Of a stretch of 64,000 nucleotides of DNA, positions 8,561-18,208 are shown piece by piece. The notes under the pieces are model-generated. The model searched no databases. It had not been told where the DNA came from and saw only the letters and a list, made by a program, of their open reading frames with translations. Location: positions 1 through 64,000 of the forward strand of contig NZ_JBFNXK010000014.1 in assembly GCF_046054165.1 (NCBI RefSeq), given 5' to 3'. This DNA is from Celerinatantimonas sp046054165. Lineage in GTDB: Bacteria; Pseudomonadota; Gammaproteobacteria; Enterobacterales; Celerinatantimonadaceae. The translations under genes were made by a program, and so were the position numbers. The stretch's first letter is position 1; every line of letters begins with the position of its first letter.

Positions 8561-9079
8561 ATGAACTATTTTGAATTATTTTCCATTGAGCCCGGTTTCG
8601 CTATCGATAAAAATACCTTATCCGCTCGTTTTAGACAGTTACAAAGTCAATATCATCCCGATAATTTTGCCGGTGGCGATGATCGGGAACAAGCATTAGC
8701 CCTTCATAAAGCATCAGAAATTAACGAGGCTTATCAGGCATTATTACATCCGGAGAGCCGGGCTCAGTATATGCTGTCTCTGGTGGGTATCGATATTTCA
8801 GCAGAACAGCAAACCTTGCAGGATATGGACTTTTTAATGTCACAAATGGCACTGCGGGAAGAACTGGAATCCATTGAAAAATTGGATGATCCGGAATCTG
8901 CGATGGAGCGGTTTTCTGCAAAGTTAAAGCAGCAACAACAGCAACTGGAAGCTGATTTTGTGACGGCTTATCAGCAACAGGCTTATACGAAAGCAGCGGA
9001 TTGTGTTCGTAAAATGAAGTTTTATATCCGCTTGCGTGAGCAATTAAGACAATTAGAAGATAAGCTTCTCGACTTATAG
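8561..9079 (+). CDS. hscB: Fe-S assembly co-chaperone HscB
   Basis: The product has 172 residues. An N-terminal J-domain carries the HPD motif at 32-34 (YHPDNF), and a C-terminal helical bundle (about 85-170, rich in Q and L) is the IscU-binding part. It stimulates the HscA ATPase and delivers IscU to it. The RBS is GGGGAG, and the gene is 6 bases before hscA. Confidence 0.97.
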   Translation: MNYFELFSIEPGFAIDKNTLSARFRQLQSQYHPDNFAGGDDREQALALHKASEINEAYQALLHPESRAQYMLSLVGIDISAEQQTLQDMDFLMSQMALREELESIEKLDDPESAMERFSAKLKQQQQQLEADFVTAYQQQAYTKAADCVRKMKFYIRLREQLRQLEDKLLDL

Positions 9080-9085
9080 GGCATT

Positions 9086-10939
9086 ATGGCGTTACTTCAA
9101 ATTGCGGAGCCGGGTCAGGCTGCCGCGCCTCATCAACATAAACTTGCAGTTGGAATCGATTTAGGAACGACTAATTCATTGGTTGCAACTGTCCGCAGTG
9201 GCAAAGTGGATACGCTGCCTGATTCACAGCAGCGACATATTTTCCCATCGATTGTTCGTTATCAACAAGAACTGATTACGACAGGTTTTGAAGCACAACA
9301 ACATACCGTCGATGATGCGGCGAATACGATTGTCTCGGTGAAACGATTATTAGGGAAAAGTATGTCTGAGTTAGATACTCAGATGTTTCCTTACGTATTT
9401 GATTTAACATCGAATGTTCCGGCCATGCGTACGGAATTCGGGATTGTGAATCCGGTGCAGGTCTCATCCGAAATATTAAAGGCTTTGGCTGAGCGGGCGC
9501 AGAGCACTTTGGGGGGCGATCTTGATGGCGTGGTGATTACCGTCCCTGCTTATTTTGATGATGCTCAGCGCCAAGGCACCAAAGATGCGGCGCAATTAGC
9601 CGGATTGCATGTATTGCGATTATTAAATGAACCGACCGCAGCGGCGATTGCCTATGGACTGGATAGTCAGGATGAAGGCGTGATCGCCGTTTATGATTTG
9701 GGTGGTGGTACCTTTGATATTTCTATCTTACGTTTAAGTCGTGGTGTTTTTGAAGTCTTAGCGACCGGTGGCGATTCGGCGCTGGGAGGCGATGACTTTG
9801 ATGCCGCAATTGTTGATTGGATTGTGGAACAATCGGGGATTGAAGATCTATCTGGGGTTGGCGTTCGTCGTGAACTGCAGCGCTTGGCTACTCAAGCTAA
9901 AATTGATTTATCAGCTAATGATTCAACGGTGATCACTCTGCAATATGGGCATTTAAGCTGGCAGGGAGAGTTAACCCGAAGTGCGTTTGAAACATTGATT
10001 GCGCCGTGGATTAAACGGACGATAACCGCCTGTCGTCGGGCGATTCGAGATGCAGATATTGAGCTGGATGAGATTACCAATGTGGTGATGGTGGGTGGTT
10101 CTACTCGAGTTCCGTTAGTGCGGCAACGAGTTGGGGAGTACTTTGGCCGGCCTCCAATGACTGATATCGATCCGGATCGAGTGGTTGCCTTAGGTGCAGC
10201 ATTGCAGGCTGATATTTTAGTTGGAAACAAAAAAGACAGCGACTTACTCTTGTTGGATGTGATCCCGCTTTCTTTGGGGATTGAAACGATGGGGGGGCTT
10301 GTCGAAAAAATTATTCCCCGGAATACCACGATCCCGGTGGCTCGAGCTCAAGAGTTCACGACCTTTAAAGATGGACAAACAGCAATGGCGATTCATGTAT
10401 TGCAAGGCGAGCGTGAATTAGTCGAAGCTTGTCGTTCTTTGGGGCGTTTTACTTTGACCGATATTCCGCCGATGGCGGCAGGTGCAGCCCATATTCGAGT
10501 AACTTTCCAAGTTGATGCCGATGGTTTGTTGTCGGTTACGGCGATGGAAAAAATGACAGGAGTGCATGCCTCGATCCAAGTGAAACCATCCTATGGACTT
10601 GCAGAACACCAGATTGCGGATATGTTGAAAGATTCGATCTCTAATGCTCAGGTCGATATAGAAGCTCGAATGTTAAAAGAGCAGCAGGTTGAAGCCGCTC
10701 GCATACTGGAAAATATGCGCTCAGCTCTGGATGCCGATCAGGCATTACTTAGCGCTGAGGCGTTGCAATTGATCCGGCAGGCCATGGATGAGTTAGTCGC
10801 TGTATCATCAGAAAGTGATGTGCATGCGATTGAACAAGCGATTGAAAAGCTCGACCATGTCTCAGCGGATTTTGCAGCTAAGCGAATGGATCATTCAATT
10901 CGAGAGGCCTTAAGAGGCCAGAATATTGATGGGATTTAA
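9086..10939 (+). CDS. hscA: Fe-S assembly Hsp70-type chaperone HscA
   Basis: The product has 617 residues, as usual for HscA. The nucleotide-binding domain has GIDLGTTNSLVA near residue 24, VYDLGGGTFDIS, and VMVGGSTRVPLVRQ. The substrate-binding domain starts at about 390 with LLLDVIPLSLGIETMGG, and a helical lid follows. The protein binds the LPPVK motif of IscU and uses ATP to help release its cluster. It is one base upstream of fdx. Confidence 0.97.
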   Translation: MALLQIAEPGQAAAPHQHKLAVGIDLGTTNSLVATVRSGKVDTLPDSQQRHIFPSIVRYQQELITTGFEAQQHTVDDAANTIVSVKRLLGKSMSELDTQMFPYVFDLTSNVPAMRTEFGIVNPVQVSSEILKALAERAQSTLGGDLDGVVITVPAYFDDAQRQGTKDAAQLAGLHVLRLLNEPTAAAIAYGLDSQDEGVIAVYDLGGGTFDISILRLSRGVFEVLATGGDSALGGDDFDAAIVDWIVEQSGIEDLSGVGVRRELQRLATQAKIDLSANDSTVITLQYGHLSWQGELTRSAFETLIAPWIKRTITACRRAIRDADIELDEITNVVMVGGSTRVPLVRQRVGEYFGRPPMTDIDPDRVVALGAALQADILVGNKKDSDLLLLDVIPLSLGIETMGGLVEKIIPRNTTIPVARAQEFTTFKDGQTAMAIHVLQGERELVEACRSLGRFTLTDIPPMAAGAAHIRVTFQVDADGLLSVTAMEKMTGVHASIQVKPSYGLAEHQIADMLKDSISNAQVDIEARMLKEQQVEAARILENMRSALDADQALLSAEALQLIRQAMDELVAVSSESDVHAIEQAIEKLDHVSADFAAKRMDHSIREALRGQNIDGI

Positions 10940-10940
10940 T

Positions 10941-11279
10941 ATGCCTAAAGTTATTTTTCTTCCTAATGAAAAGCTATGTCCTGAAGGTGCTGTAGTCGAA
11001 GCGCAACCAGGTGAAACGGTCCTCGATGTTGCTTTACGCGATGGGATCGAGATTGAGCATGCTTGTGAGAAATCATGTGCATGCACGACCTGTCATGTCA
11101 TTATTCGAGAAGGTTTCGACTCACTCAAAGAAAGTGATGAACTTGAAGATGATATGTTGGATAAAGCATGGGGACTTGAATCTGAGTCCCGGTTGGGATG
11201 TCAGGCTGTGATCGCTGACGAAGATTTAGTAGTGGAAATCCCTCAATATACAGTGAATATGGTTTCAGAAAATCATTGA
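10941..11279 (+). CDS. fdx: [2Fe-2S] ferredoxin Fdx of the ISC system
   Basis: This is an adrenodoxin-type ferredoxin of 112 residues. Cluster ligands are C42, C48, C51 and C87, and the extra ISC-type C46 is present in ACEKSCACTTCH. The start is ATG 10941 (MPKVIFLPNEKLCPEGAV), one base after the hscA stop. An in-frame start at 10926 would overlap hscA and is not conserved. It supplies electrons for cluster assembly. Confidence 0.96.
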   Translation: MPKVIFLPNEKLCPEGAVVEAQPGETVLDVALRDGIEIEHACEKSCACTTCHVIIREGFDSLKESDELEDDMLDKAWGLESESRLGCQAVIADEDLVVEIPQYTVNMVSENH

Positions 11280-11409
11280 TACGGATAGATTTTGTATCAA
11301 GTGTTTAGGCCTGTTTTAGGTCAGAAGAGGAAAGTTATAGAGCGAGTGTGACGGGTTAGTTCAACTCATTTAACGCTGAATATTATTCAATCAATTCCGG
11401 GAGAGACAG

Positions 11410-11610
11410 ATGCAACTAAAGTGGAGCGATATTCAAGAGATCGCTATCGAGTTGTCAGAGCAGTTTCCTGATCAGGATCCACTTCAAGTAAGATTTACGG
11501 ATTTACACCGTTGGATAACTGAATTAGATGAATTCGATGATAACCCTGAACGGAGTAATGAACAGATTTTGGAAGCTATTCAGCAGGCCTGGATAGATGA
11601 AACCGATTAG
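11410..11610 (+). CDS. iscX: Fe-S assembly protein IscX
   Basis: This is a small acidic protein of 66 residues starting MQLKWSDIQEIAIEL and carrying the conserved LHRWI and DDNPERSNEQILEAIQ segments. IscX binds IscS and iron and modulates cluster assembly. It ends the isc operon: a strong terminator starts 4 bases after its stop codon. The 130-base fdx-iscX gap is longer than other gaps in the operon but shows no clear promoter. Confidence 0.96.
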   Translation: MQLKWSDIQEIAIELSEQFPDQDPLQVRFTDLHRWITELDEFDDNPERSNEQILEAIQQAWIDETD

Positions 11611-11613
11611 TTA

Positions 11614-11645
11614 AAATAAAGCCACAGCTTGCTGTGGCTTTATTT
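11614..11645 (+). terminator. Rho-independent terminator of the isc operon
   Basis: The arms AAATAAAGCCACAGC and GCTGTGGCTTTATTT form a perfect 15-bp stem with a two-base loop. A flanks on one side and T on the other allow termination in either direction. It separates iscX from pepB. Confidence 0.9.
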
Positions 11646-11669
11646 GTTTTAAGAGAAAAGGAAGGAGTT

Positions 11670-12968
11670 ATGTCGCAAATGTACGTGTCACTATCCCAGC
11701 AACCGGCCCCATCAAAATGGGGAAATAATGCTATGCTTTCTTTTATCAGTGATGGAGCGATTATCCATATTGGTGAAGCAAAACAGCAGAGTGACATACT
11801 GCGATTGGTTCAAAAAGCTGCCCGTAAATTGGTTGGACAGGGGATTAGTGAAGTTCAACTAGCCGGTGGGGATTGGAACTTAGAATTATGTTGGGCGTTT
11901 CAACAGGGTTTTTACACACCGAAAGAAAATACGGCGATCGATTTTCCGACGCTACCGGGAAATGATCAACAAGAGTTGGAAAATCGTATCCGTGTCATTC
12001 ATTGGGCCCGAAAACTTATCAATATGGGGCCGTCGAAATTATATCCGAGAACCTTGTGTGACACTGTAGCGTCCTTTATTCAAGAACTGGCTCCAGAACA
12101 TGTGACCTATCAAGTGATTGAAGGTGAGTCGTTACTGGAACAGCAGTTTTATGGCATTTATGAGGTCGGCCGAGGAAGTCAGAAAGTTCCGGCTATGTTG
12201 CAGCTTGACTATAATCCAACCGGCAATGCTGACGAACCTGTGGCCGCAGCGTTGGTGGGAAAAGGGATCACGTTTGATTCCGGGGGATATAGTCTGAAAC
12301 CCAGCAGTGGCATGGTCACGATGAAGAGCGATATGGGGGGGGCTGCCACGGTCAGTGCTGCTCTGGCATTGTCTATTTGTCGGGGCCTGCATAAACGGGT
12401 GAAATTATTTATTTGTAGTGCCGAAAATCTGGTATCGGGAAATGCCTTCAAATTAGGGGATGTGATTGAGTATCGCAATGGGGTGAGTGTCGAGATCTTA
12501 AATACGGACGCTGAAGGTCGATTAGTTTTAGCCGATGGTCTGATTTGTGCCAGCGAAACGAACGCCCCTCTCATTATTGATGCGGCTACATTAACTGGAG
12601 CGGCCAAAGTAGCTGTTGGTCGCGATTTTAATTCGGTATTGGGATTGGATCAGAGTTTAGTGCATCAGGCGCTCGATGCCGCAGGAAATGAACAGGAATA
12701 TGCTTGGGCGTTACCGTTAGAATCCTGGCATGTGGATGCTCTGAGTTCTGCCTTTGCTGATATTGCAAACGTCCATAGTGGGGATGGGCATCCGGGAGCG
12801 AGCACTGCCGCTGCATTTTTATCCAAATTTGTTGAAACTCCGGAGCAGGGATGGGTGCATTTTGATTTATCAGGTTCTTATCAGGCGAGTGCAAACGAAC
12901 TTTGGGCCGCCGGGGCTAAAGGTCATGGCATACGAACTATTAGCTATTTGTTAACGAAATTGCCATAA
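11670..12968 (+). CDS. pepB: Peptidase B (leucyl aminopeptidase family M17)
   Basis: The product has 432 residues from ATG 11670, which has AAGGAG at 11662-11667. An upstream in-frame GTG at 11634 lies inside the terminator stem and is rejected. The M17 catalytic domain is clear: VGKGITFDSGGYSLKP, MKSDMGGAATV, and the signature NTDAEGRL at 278-285, providing the two-metal site and catalytic Lys and Arg. PepB removes N-terminal residues, often acidic ones, from peptides in the cytoplasm. It follows the isc operon as in E. coli and Vibrio. Confidence 0.95.
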   Translation: MSQMYVSLSQQPAPSKWGNNAMLSFISDGAIIHIGEAKQQSDILRLVQKAARKLVGQGISEVQLAGGDWNLELCWAFQQGFYTPKENTAIDFPTLPGNDQQELENRIRVIHWARKLINMGPSKLYPRTLCDTVASFIQELAPEHVTYQVIEGESLLEQQFYGIYEVGRGSQKVPAMLQLDYNPTGNADEPVAAALVGKGITFDSGGYSLKPSSGMVTMKSDMGGAATVSAALALSICRGLHKRVKLFICSAENLVSGNAFKLGDVIEYRNGVSVEILNTDAEGRLVLADGLICASETNAPLIIDAATLTGAAKVAVGRDFNSVLGLDQSLVHQALDAAGNEQEYAWALPLESWHVDALSSAFADIANVHSGDGHPGASTAAAFLSKFVETPEQGWVHFDLSGSYQASANELWAAGAKGHGIRTISYLLTKLP

Positions 12969-13016
12969 TTGGTGTTTCGTAGTAAATAAAGTAACAAGTA
13001 TAACTAAGGAATGTGA

Positions 13017-13439
13017 ATGGCATTAGAACGTACACTATCAATTGTTAAACCCGATGCAGTAAAAGCGAAGCATATTGGTGATATTTATCAACAACTCGAA
13101 GCATCGAATCTAAAAATCGTCGCTGCTAAAATGCTGCATCTAACGAAAGCACAGGCTGAAGGCTTTTATGCTGAACATGAAGGAAAACCATTCTTTGAAG
13201 GATTGGTTGACTTTATGATGAGTGGCCCGATTATGGTTCAGGTGCTGGAAGGGGAAAATGCGATTAAAGCGTATCGCCAATTGATGGGCGCGACTGATCC
13301 AAGTCAGGCTGCAGATGGAACGTTGCGGGCTCGCTTTGGTTCCAGTGTCGGTAGCAATGCCACTCATGGCTCTGATTCTCCGGAATCTGCATCTCGGGAA
13401 ATCGCGTATTTTTTTAGCGATGATGAGGTTGTGGGTTAG
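13017..13439 (+). CDS. ndk: Nucleoside diphosphate kinase
   Basis: The product has 140 residues and starts MALERTLSIVKPDAV. The phosphoacceptor histidine is H117 in SNATHGSDS, and the nucleotide-binding residues in GTLRARFG are intact. It transfers the terminal phosphate from ATP to other NDPs. It lies 48 bases after pepB and ends at a terminator. Confidence 0.97.
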   Translation: MALERTLSIVKPDAVKAKHIGDIYQQLEASNLKIVAAKMLHLTKAQAEGFYAEHEGKPFFEGLVDFMMSGPIMVQVLEGENAIKAYRQLMGATDPSQAADGTLRARFGSSVGSNATHGSDSPESASREIAYFFSDDEVVG

Positions 13440-13454
13440 GTTGATAGCCCGATG

Positions 13455-13484
13455 ACGGAGGCTATTGATTTAGCCTCCGTTTTC
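13455..13484 (+). terminator. Rho-independent terminator after ndk
   Basis: ACGGAGGCT (13455-13463) and AGCCTCCGT (13472-13480) form a perfect 9-bp stem followed by TTTT. Confidence 0.88.
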
Positions 13485-13556
13485 TCATTCAAGTATCATC
13501 AGCAAGTGGTCGATATCAGTTCAACCGGCGTTTCGCGTTGGTAAGTTGTGATGACA

Positions 13557-14147
13557 TTACCAGTCAATTCCTTGTCGGGCCTTTAGTCCAGATTCAAAAG
13601 CATGTTTTCGAGATTGTACTTCACTGACGGTATCGGCAATTTCGATCAATCGACGGTGTGCCCCTCGTCCAGTAATAATGACCGACATTTTTTCAGGGCG
13701 TTTTTGGATGACATCGATGACTTCGTCTAAGTCAATATAATCGTAATTCACCATGTAGGTCAGCTCATCGAGTAAAACGACATCTAAATTAGGATTGGTC
13801 AACATGGTTTTCCCCTGTTGCCAGACCTGTTGTGCAGCAATCTGATCGGTCTCTCGATTCTGTGTTTCCCAGGTAAATCCCGTAGACATGACGGCAAATT
13901 CGACGCCATGTTGTTGCAGTAAATTTCGTTCACCACAGGCCCAGTTTCCTTTGATAAACTGGCAAACTCCCGCATTTTGCCCATGCCCGATAGCTCGGGT
14001 AATCATCCCGAAGCCTGATGTCGATTTACCTTTTCCATTGCCAGTAATGACTAAGAGTAGACCTCGTTCCTCGGTAGCTTGGTTGATTTTGGCATCGACC
14101 TGATCTTTGATTTTTTGTTGGCGTTGCTGGTAGCGTGTATCGTTCAT
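13557..14147 (-). CDS. cobO: Cob(I)yrinic acid a,c-diamide adenosyltransferase
   Basis: The product has 196 residues, the same length as E. coli BtuR. The Walker A motif GNGKGKS at 36-42 is followed by TSGFGMITRAIGHG, and DVVLLDELTYMVNYDYID and ITGRGAHRRLIEIADTVSE are also conserved. It adenosylates cobalamin precursors in salvage or synthesis of coenzyme B12. It is transcribed alone, convergent with ndk, and no other cobalamin gene is nearby. Confidence 0.95.
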   Translation of the reverse strand: MNDTRYQQRQQKIKDQVDAKINQATEERGLLLVITGNGKGKSTSGFGMITRAIGHGQNAGVCQFIKGNWACGERNLLQQHGVEFAVMSTGFTWETQNRETDQIAAQQVWQQGKTMLTNPNLDVVLLDELTYMVNYDYIDLDEVIDVIQKRPEKMSVIITGRGAHRRLIEIADTVSEVQSRKHAFESGLKARQGIDW

Positions 14148-14208
14148 GAGCTTGATCTACATGTTAAAAAATGTATGTAGGTACTATAAAATATCCCGGC
14201 ATACAATA

Positions 14209-14235
14209 CAAAAACGCCTGCAGAATGCAGGCGTT
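14209..14235 (-). terminator. Rho-independent terminator of the pncB-nadE operon
   Basis: On the minus strand, AACGCCTGC and GCAGGCGTT pair over 9 bp with a 5-base loop, followed by a T run (GCGTTTTTGT). It lies 8 bases beyond the nadE stop codon. Confidence 0.88.
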
Positions 14236-14242
14236 GGCGTGA

Positions 14243-16345
14243 TTAAAGCGTATCAATATAGTGCCACATTTGCTCGAGTGGCTCTTTAAAACTGGCGTTG
14301 AGAAGTGGAAAACGATGGAACGTTTTGGGATCCAGCGAAATTTGCTCAACATGAAATCCAGCACGGGTTCCATAACGCTTCCACGGATTGCGGCAGAATA
14401 ACCGAAACCAGCGTTCAATGAAAAATCCCAATTGTTTCGGCGTATACGTTTGGCCATATCCTTGCATTAGTAAATCAATGAGAATACTTTTAGGCCACAT
14501 CTGCCGAATCAGATAACTATCCATAATACTGTCACAGATAATATATGGCATTAAATCTTCTTCGTCAGTTTGCTCTGTTGGTCGTAGTTCAGCCGTTGGT
14601 TGCTGGACATTGATTTGGTACAGTGCCGGAATGGTCAGACGATGGAATCCATGCTTACCATCGATCGGAAGTCCTTGTTTTTCCAGCCAACTATTGAGCT
14701 TTCTGATCCGCGTTTTAGACAGCCCGGAAACAACCGATAATACGCCGGAGGTATCACCATCCATGGTGGCATAGCCGAGAGCGGATTCTGATAAGTTGGA
14801 GGTAGCTATCAGTAATTTATTTTCTCGGTTTGCCAGCATCCAAACTCCGGGACTCCGAGTTCGGGCTTGAATATTCTGCAAGGCAATATCGTCATCTTCC
14901 CAGTTGAGTGGATGCTCAGGGTAGACTGCATTGACTAAGTGAATATAACCGTCAACTAATTGTTGCACATTCCAGTGATGGAAAGTGGCTCCGATATTTT
15001 CAGCAACAGCCTGCGCGGCATTGAAGGTTACAGCTGAACTATTATCGGTTCCCTGATATAGACACACTAACACTTTCGGCATGACATAACGGCGTAGCCA
15101 GGTGCCGTAATCGCCTAATTCATCACTGTACTCAGGGATGGCTTCTAACCATTTTGTTGGTAGTTTTTGCCGATAATCAGTCGCACCGAACTGATGTAAG
15201 GCCAAATAGTGAGATAGATAAACTAATGTCGCTGCAAGTCCTGAATCGGCGCCACCTGACATACTGACGACGAATCCTTCAGTGTGTGTGCGTTGCATCC
15301 AATCCCAGAGTCCATTGGCTAATGCATAACAGATTTCACTATGATCCTGATCGTCATCGTTTAAATCGTCCCAAAACTCATGTAGTAAATTATTATCGGC
15401 GATCGTTATGGAGGGGGTATGGTTCCAATTCGGGATTTGAGTCGTGAGTTTGAGAGAGAGTTTAACATCCCATTGTTGTTGATGGTTGTTGATGGCCTCA
15501 CTACTAATAATTCGGGTCACCCGGTTAGCGCTTAGATTGACGACCACATAGTTGAGTAAAACATCTTGACAGTTAAACCGGTCACCATAGGAAACCATTC
15601 GGCCTTCGGAGGCAATCATACAGCCTGCGTCAAAAATGCTGGTTCCGTTTTCTGTTCCATTCAGATTCGCGTAAGCATAGGTCACCCCAAAGGCTCGTGA
15701 TCCTTCCAGAATAAATTGTTCCCGAATATCAAATTTTCCGACCGCAAAATGAGAAGCACTTGGATTTAAAATGATGTCGACGTTTCGCTGATAAAGATCG
15801 CGCCCGGGGCGATTACTAATCCAGGAGTCTTCACAGGTTTCAAAACCGATCCGGACACCGAGACTATCGATCACAATATTTCCCATCGGTACCTGATAGT
15901 GAGGATGGGTGATTACCTGATCACGAGGCCAGGCTTCAAACCAGCGGGGTTCATAATGGAGCCCATTACGAGCCAAAAACTGTTTACACGTGAATCCGTG
16001 TAATCCTGTTGCACTGAAAATAGCGGATGCATTATAAACTTGCCCACCGGGATACAATAGCGGCAGCCCTAATGCAATTAGCATCGGAGTTTGATACTTT
16101 TGTCCCAGCATTGATGTGGCCTGAAGCACTTGTTCGAGTGCGTTGGCCGTCGCTTCATGAAATTCTTGAAATGTGAAATTATCTTCACAGCCATATCCGG
16201 TTAATGCCAGTTCCGGCATTAACAAAATATTGGCATTTGCCTGATAGGCTTTTTCAATTGCTTTTATAATACGCTGGGTATTTCCTGCAAAATCGAAAGG
16301 AAGTTGCCGCAGGGAAGCTGTTGCTATGGTTAAATAATCGGCCAT
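14243..16345 (-). CDS. nadE: Glutamine-dependent NAD+ synthetase (two-domain)
   Basis: The product has 700 residues. An N-terminal nitrilase-type glutaminase domain carries the E45-K121-C171 triad (MPELALTG, TCKQFLARNG, ETCEDSW). A C-terminal amidotransferase/ATP-pyrophosphatase domain carries SGGADS at 363-368. It makes NAD+ from deamido-NAD+ using glutamine. This is the long eukaryote-like form rather than the short ammonia-dependent NadE of E. coli. The start is set at 16345 because AGGAA lies five bases upstream and MADYLTIATASLRQ fits the family. An in-frame ATG at 16369 overlaps pncB. It is cotranscribed with pncB, 14 bases apart. Confidence 0.93.
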   Translation of the reverse strand: MADYLTIATASLRQLPFDFAGNTQRIIKAIEKAYQANANILLMPELALTGYGCEDNFTFQEFHEATANALEQVLQATSMLGQKYQTPMLIALGLPLLYPGGQVYNASAIFSATGLHGFTCKQFLARNGLHYEPRWFEAWPRDQVITHPHYQVPMGNIVIDSLGVRIGFETCEDSWISNRPGRDLYQRNVDIILNPSASHFAVGKFDIREQFILEGSRAFGVTYAYANLNGTENGTSIFDAGCMIASEGRMVSYGDRFNCQDVLLNYVVVNLSANRVTRIISSEAINNHQQQWDVKLSLKLTTQIPNWNHTPSITIADNNLLHEFWDDLNDDDQDHSEICYALANGLWDWMQRTHTEGFVVSMSGGADSGLAATLVYLSHYLALHQFGATDYRQKLPTKWLEAIPEYSDELGDYGTWLRRYVMPKVLVCLYQGTDNSSAVTFNAAQAVAENIGATFHHWNVQQLVDGYIHLVNAVYPEHPLNWEDDDIALQNIQARTRSPGVWMLANRENKLLIATSNLSESALGYATMDGDTSGVLSVVSGLSKTRIRKLNSWLEKQGLPIDGKHGFHRLTIPALYQINVQQPTAELRPTEQTDEEDLMPYIICDSIMDSYLIRQMWPKSILIDLLMQGYGQTYTPKQLGFFIERWFRLFCRNPWKRYGTRAGFHVEQISLDPKTFHRFPLLNASFKEPLEQMWHYIDTL

Positions 16346-16359
16346 GATCGTTCCTATGA

Positions 16360-17571
16360 TTAAGCCCAAGTCACGTTATAAACCTTTTTAAGGTAATCAA
16401 CGAACTGCTCATCTTCACATAAAGTTTTTCCTGGTGCATCTGAAATCTTAGCGACTGGGCGGCCATTGACATGAACCAGTTTCATAACGATGTTGAGGCT
16501 TTGGACGCCTTTAATATCATTCGATAAATAAGTACCGATGCCAAATGAGACTCGGATCCGTCCCTGAAAATAACGATAGATGTCCATCATCTGTTCAAAA
16601 TTCAAACCATCACTAAAGACGATGGTTTTAGTCATTGGGTCAATGCCTAGATTTTCATACATTTTAATCGCTTTGTCGCCGAAGACTTTAGGGTCACCGG
16701 AATCATGGCGAATGCCATCAAATAATTTGGCAAAATAAAGGTCGAAATCACGGACGAATGCATCCATCCCGATGACATCTGTTAATGCACATCCAAGGCG
16801 TCCTCTAAATTCTTTGACCCAACATTCCAAGGTGTGTTTCTGGGAATTAGCCAGCTGGATCCCCACTTGCTGGGATAGCATAAATATTTCATGAGCCATC
16901 GTACCAATGGGGGTAAGTCCTAACTCTTTGGCAAGGTACATATTCGAGGTGCCGGTAAATACATTCGGCAACTGATCTTTCATCATTTCAACCATACGGT
17001 ATTGTGCTGCTGAACTGAAACGACGACGCGTTCCAAAATCAGCAAACGTCAGATGATAGGCTCCATCAAGCTTGATTTGTTGCTTGAGCCAACTTACTTT
17101 TTCATCAACCCGTTGTTCGACATCCGCAAATGTTTTATCTGGAAAATTATTGCGGTTATAGACTTCAGAAATAGTTGAAAGTACTGGCATTTCAAAATTA
17201 TTGATATGCATCAGCGGGCCACGAGCCCGAATGGATAGTTGATTATTTTCCTCACTGACATCCAAAAAACGGGTTTGATAGGACCACATCCGGACCCATT
17301 CGATAAAGTCTTTGGTGTACCAGGGAATGGTTTCCAGCCATTGGATTTCATCCGCTGTGAATCCCAGACCGTTTAGATTTTCGAGTTCGCGTTCAATTTC
17401 ATCCCGATAAGGACGCAGATCGATATCGTTGCGAACCACCAGTTTGTATTCGGCATCTTCAACATATGGATACTGATGCATGAAACATTGCCACATGTTC
17501 ATTTTATAAAAATCGTTATCTAAAGCCGAAAAGTTGAGCGGGTGATGGAACAGCTCTGTTGGTGTTGGCAT
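16360..17571 (-). CDS. pncB: Nicotinate phosphoribosyltransferase
   Basis: The product has 403 residues and is full length compared with E. coli PncB. Conserved segments include DFGTRRRFS, GTSNMYLAKELGLTPIGTMAHE (H227 corresponds to the phosphorylated histidine), RHDSGDP and SFGIGTYL. It converts nicotinate and PRPP to nicotinate mononucleotide, the entry step of the Preiss-Handler pathway. The next gene, nadE, performs the last step, so the pair is an NAD salvage operon. The RBS is AGGAA about five bases before the ATG. Confidence 0.95.
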   Translation of the reverse strand: MPTPTELFHHPLNFSALDNDFYKMNMWQCFMHQYPYVEDAEYKLVVRNDIDLRPYRDEIERELENLNGLGFTADEIQWLETIPWYTKDFIEWVRMWSYQTRFLDVSEENNQLSIRARGPLMHINNFEMPVLSTISEVYNRNNFPDKTFADVEQRVDEKVSWLKQQIKLDGAYHLTFADFGTRRRFSSAAQYRMVEMMKDQLPNVFTGTSNMYLAKELGLTPIGTMAHEIFMLSQQVGIQLANSQKHTLECWVKEFRGRLGCALTDVIGMDAFVRDFDLYFAKLFDGIRHDSGDPKVFGDKAIKMYENLGIDPMTKTIVFSDGLNFEQMMDIYRYFQGRIRVSFGIGTYLSNDIKGVQSLNIVMKLVHVNGRPVAKISDAPGKTLCEDEQFVDYLKKVYNVTWA

Positions 17572-17583
17572 CGCATTTCCTTA

Positions 17584-17600
17584 GTTGACTTGAGGTCAAC
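17584..17600. promoter_or_regulatory. Palindrome upstream of pncB, candidate operator
   Basis: GTTGAC and GTCAAC flank a 5-base centre (GTTGACTTGAGGTCAAC), only 13 bases upstream of the pncB start codon. The position suits a repressor operator for NAD salvage genes. It does not clearly match an operator I can name, and no regulator gene is adjacent, so the role is inference. Confidence 0.35.
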
Positions 17601-18208
17601 ATCGTTCAGTGTTTGCCAGCATGCCGTACATTGACAAATACTTATAATCTAAATCCGATTAGGATCAGATGCTTGGAATTAGGCATCGATCAATCGTTGC
17701 TTTAATTGAGTTTAGGTCGCTACAAGGCAGAGGTACTGAATTAGAAAGAATTGTATCTAATGTTTGATTTAACGATATGTTAGTAATACAGATTGTTCTG
17801 AATAAATTGCTATTTGTCTGTTTTAACTTCGAAAAACGCAACACTAAAATACCAACAGCCCTTGATGCAGCTACCCCTGATCTTATTTTCTCAAACGACA
17901 GGGGGCTATAATATCAAGAAGTTGCTCAATCAGGTACGTTCAAAATAGATAACTCCTGAGAGTTTATTCCATGGCTTGTATTTTAAAGGATATATGGGGA
18001 TCAGAAGATCATCAGTAAGTCATGGATGGTTAAAAAAACAGCAGAATATCTGTGTTGTGGGATTCAACTCCCGTGAGAATAAGAATATCATAGCCCCTTC
18101 TTTTGAAAGGTTGGTAGGGATATCTATCAGACCTGGCAAGCTTCTGTGAGCGTTAGTTTATTGAGATATAATCTATCACAGTGAATAAATTTGATAAGGA
18201 TATTGATT
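17601..18208. other. Intergenic region without a recognised gene
   Basis: About 600 bases lie between the divergent pncB and the second diguanylate cyclase gene. A weak inverted pair (CCCCTG near 17873 and CAGGGG near 17902) is followed by TATAAT, but no good -35 box stands at the right distance. I see no tRNA, coding frame or mobile-element end. It probably holds both promoters. Confidence 0.4.

Noticed and set aside
14164..14457. Open frame of 97 codons on the minus strand
   Set aside because: It overlaps the 3' end of nadE and its terminator in another frame and has no family features.
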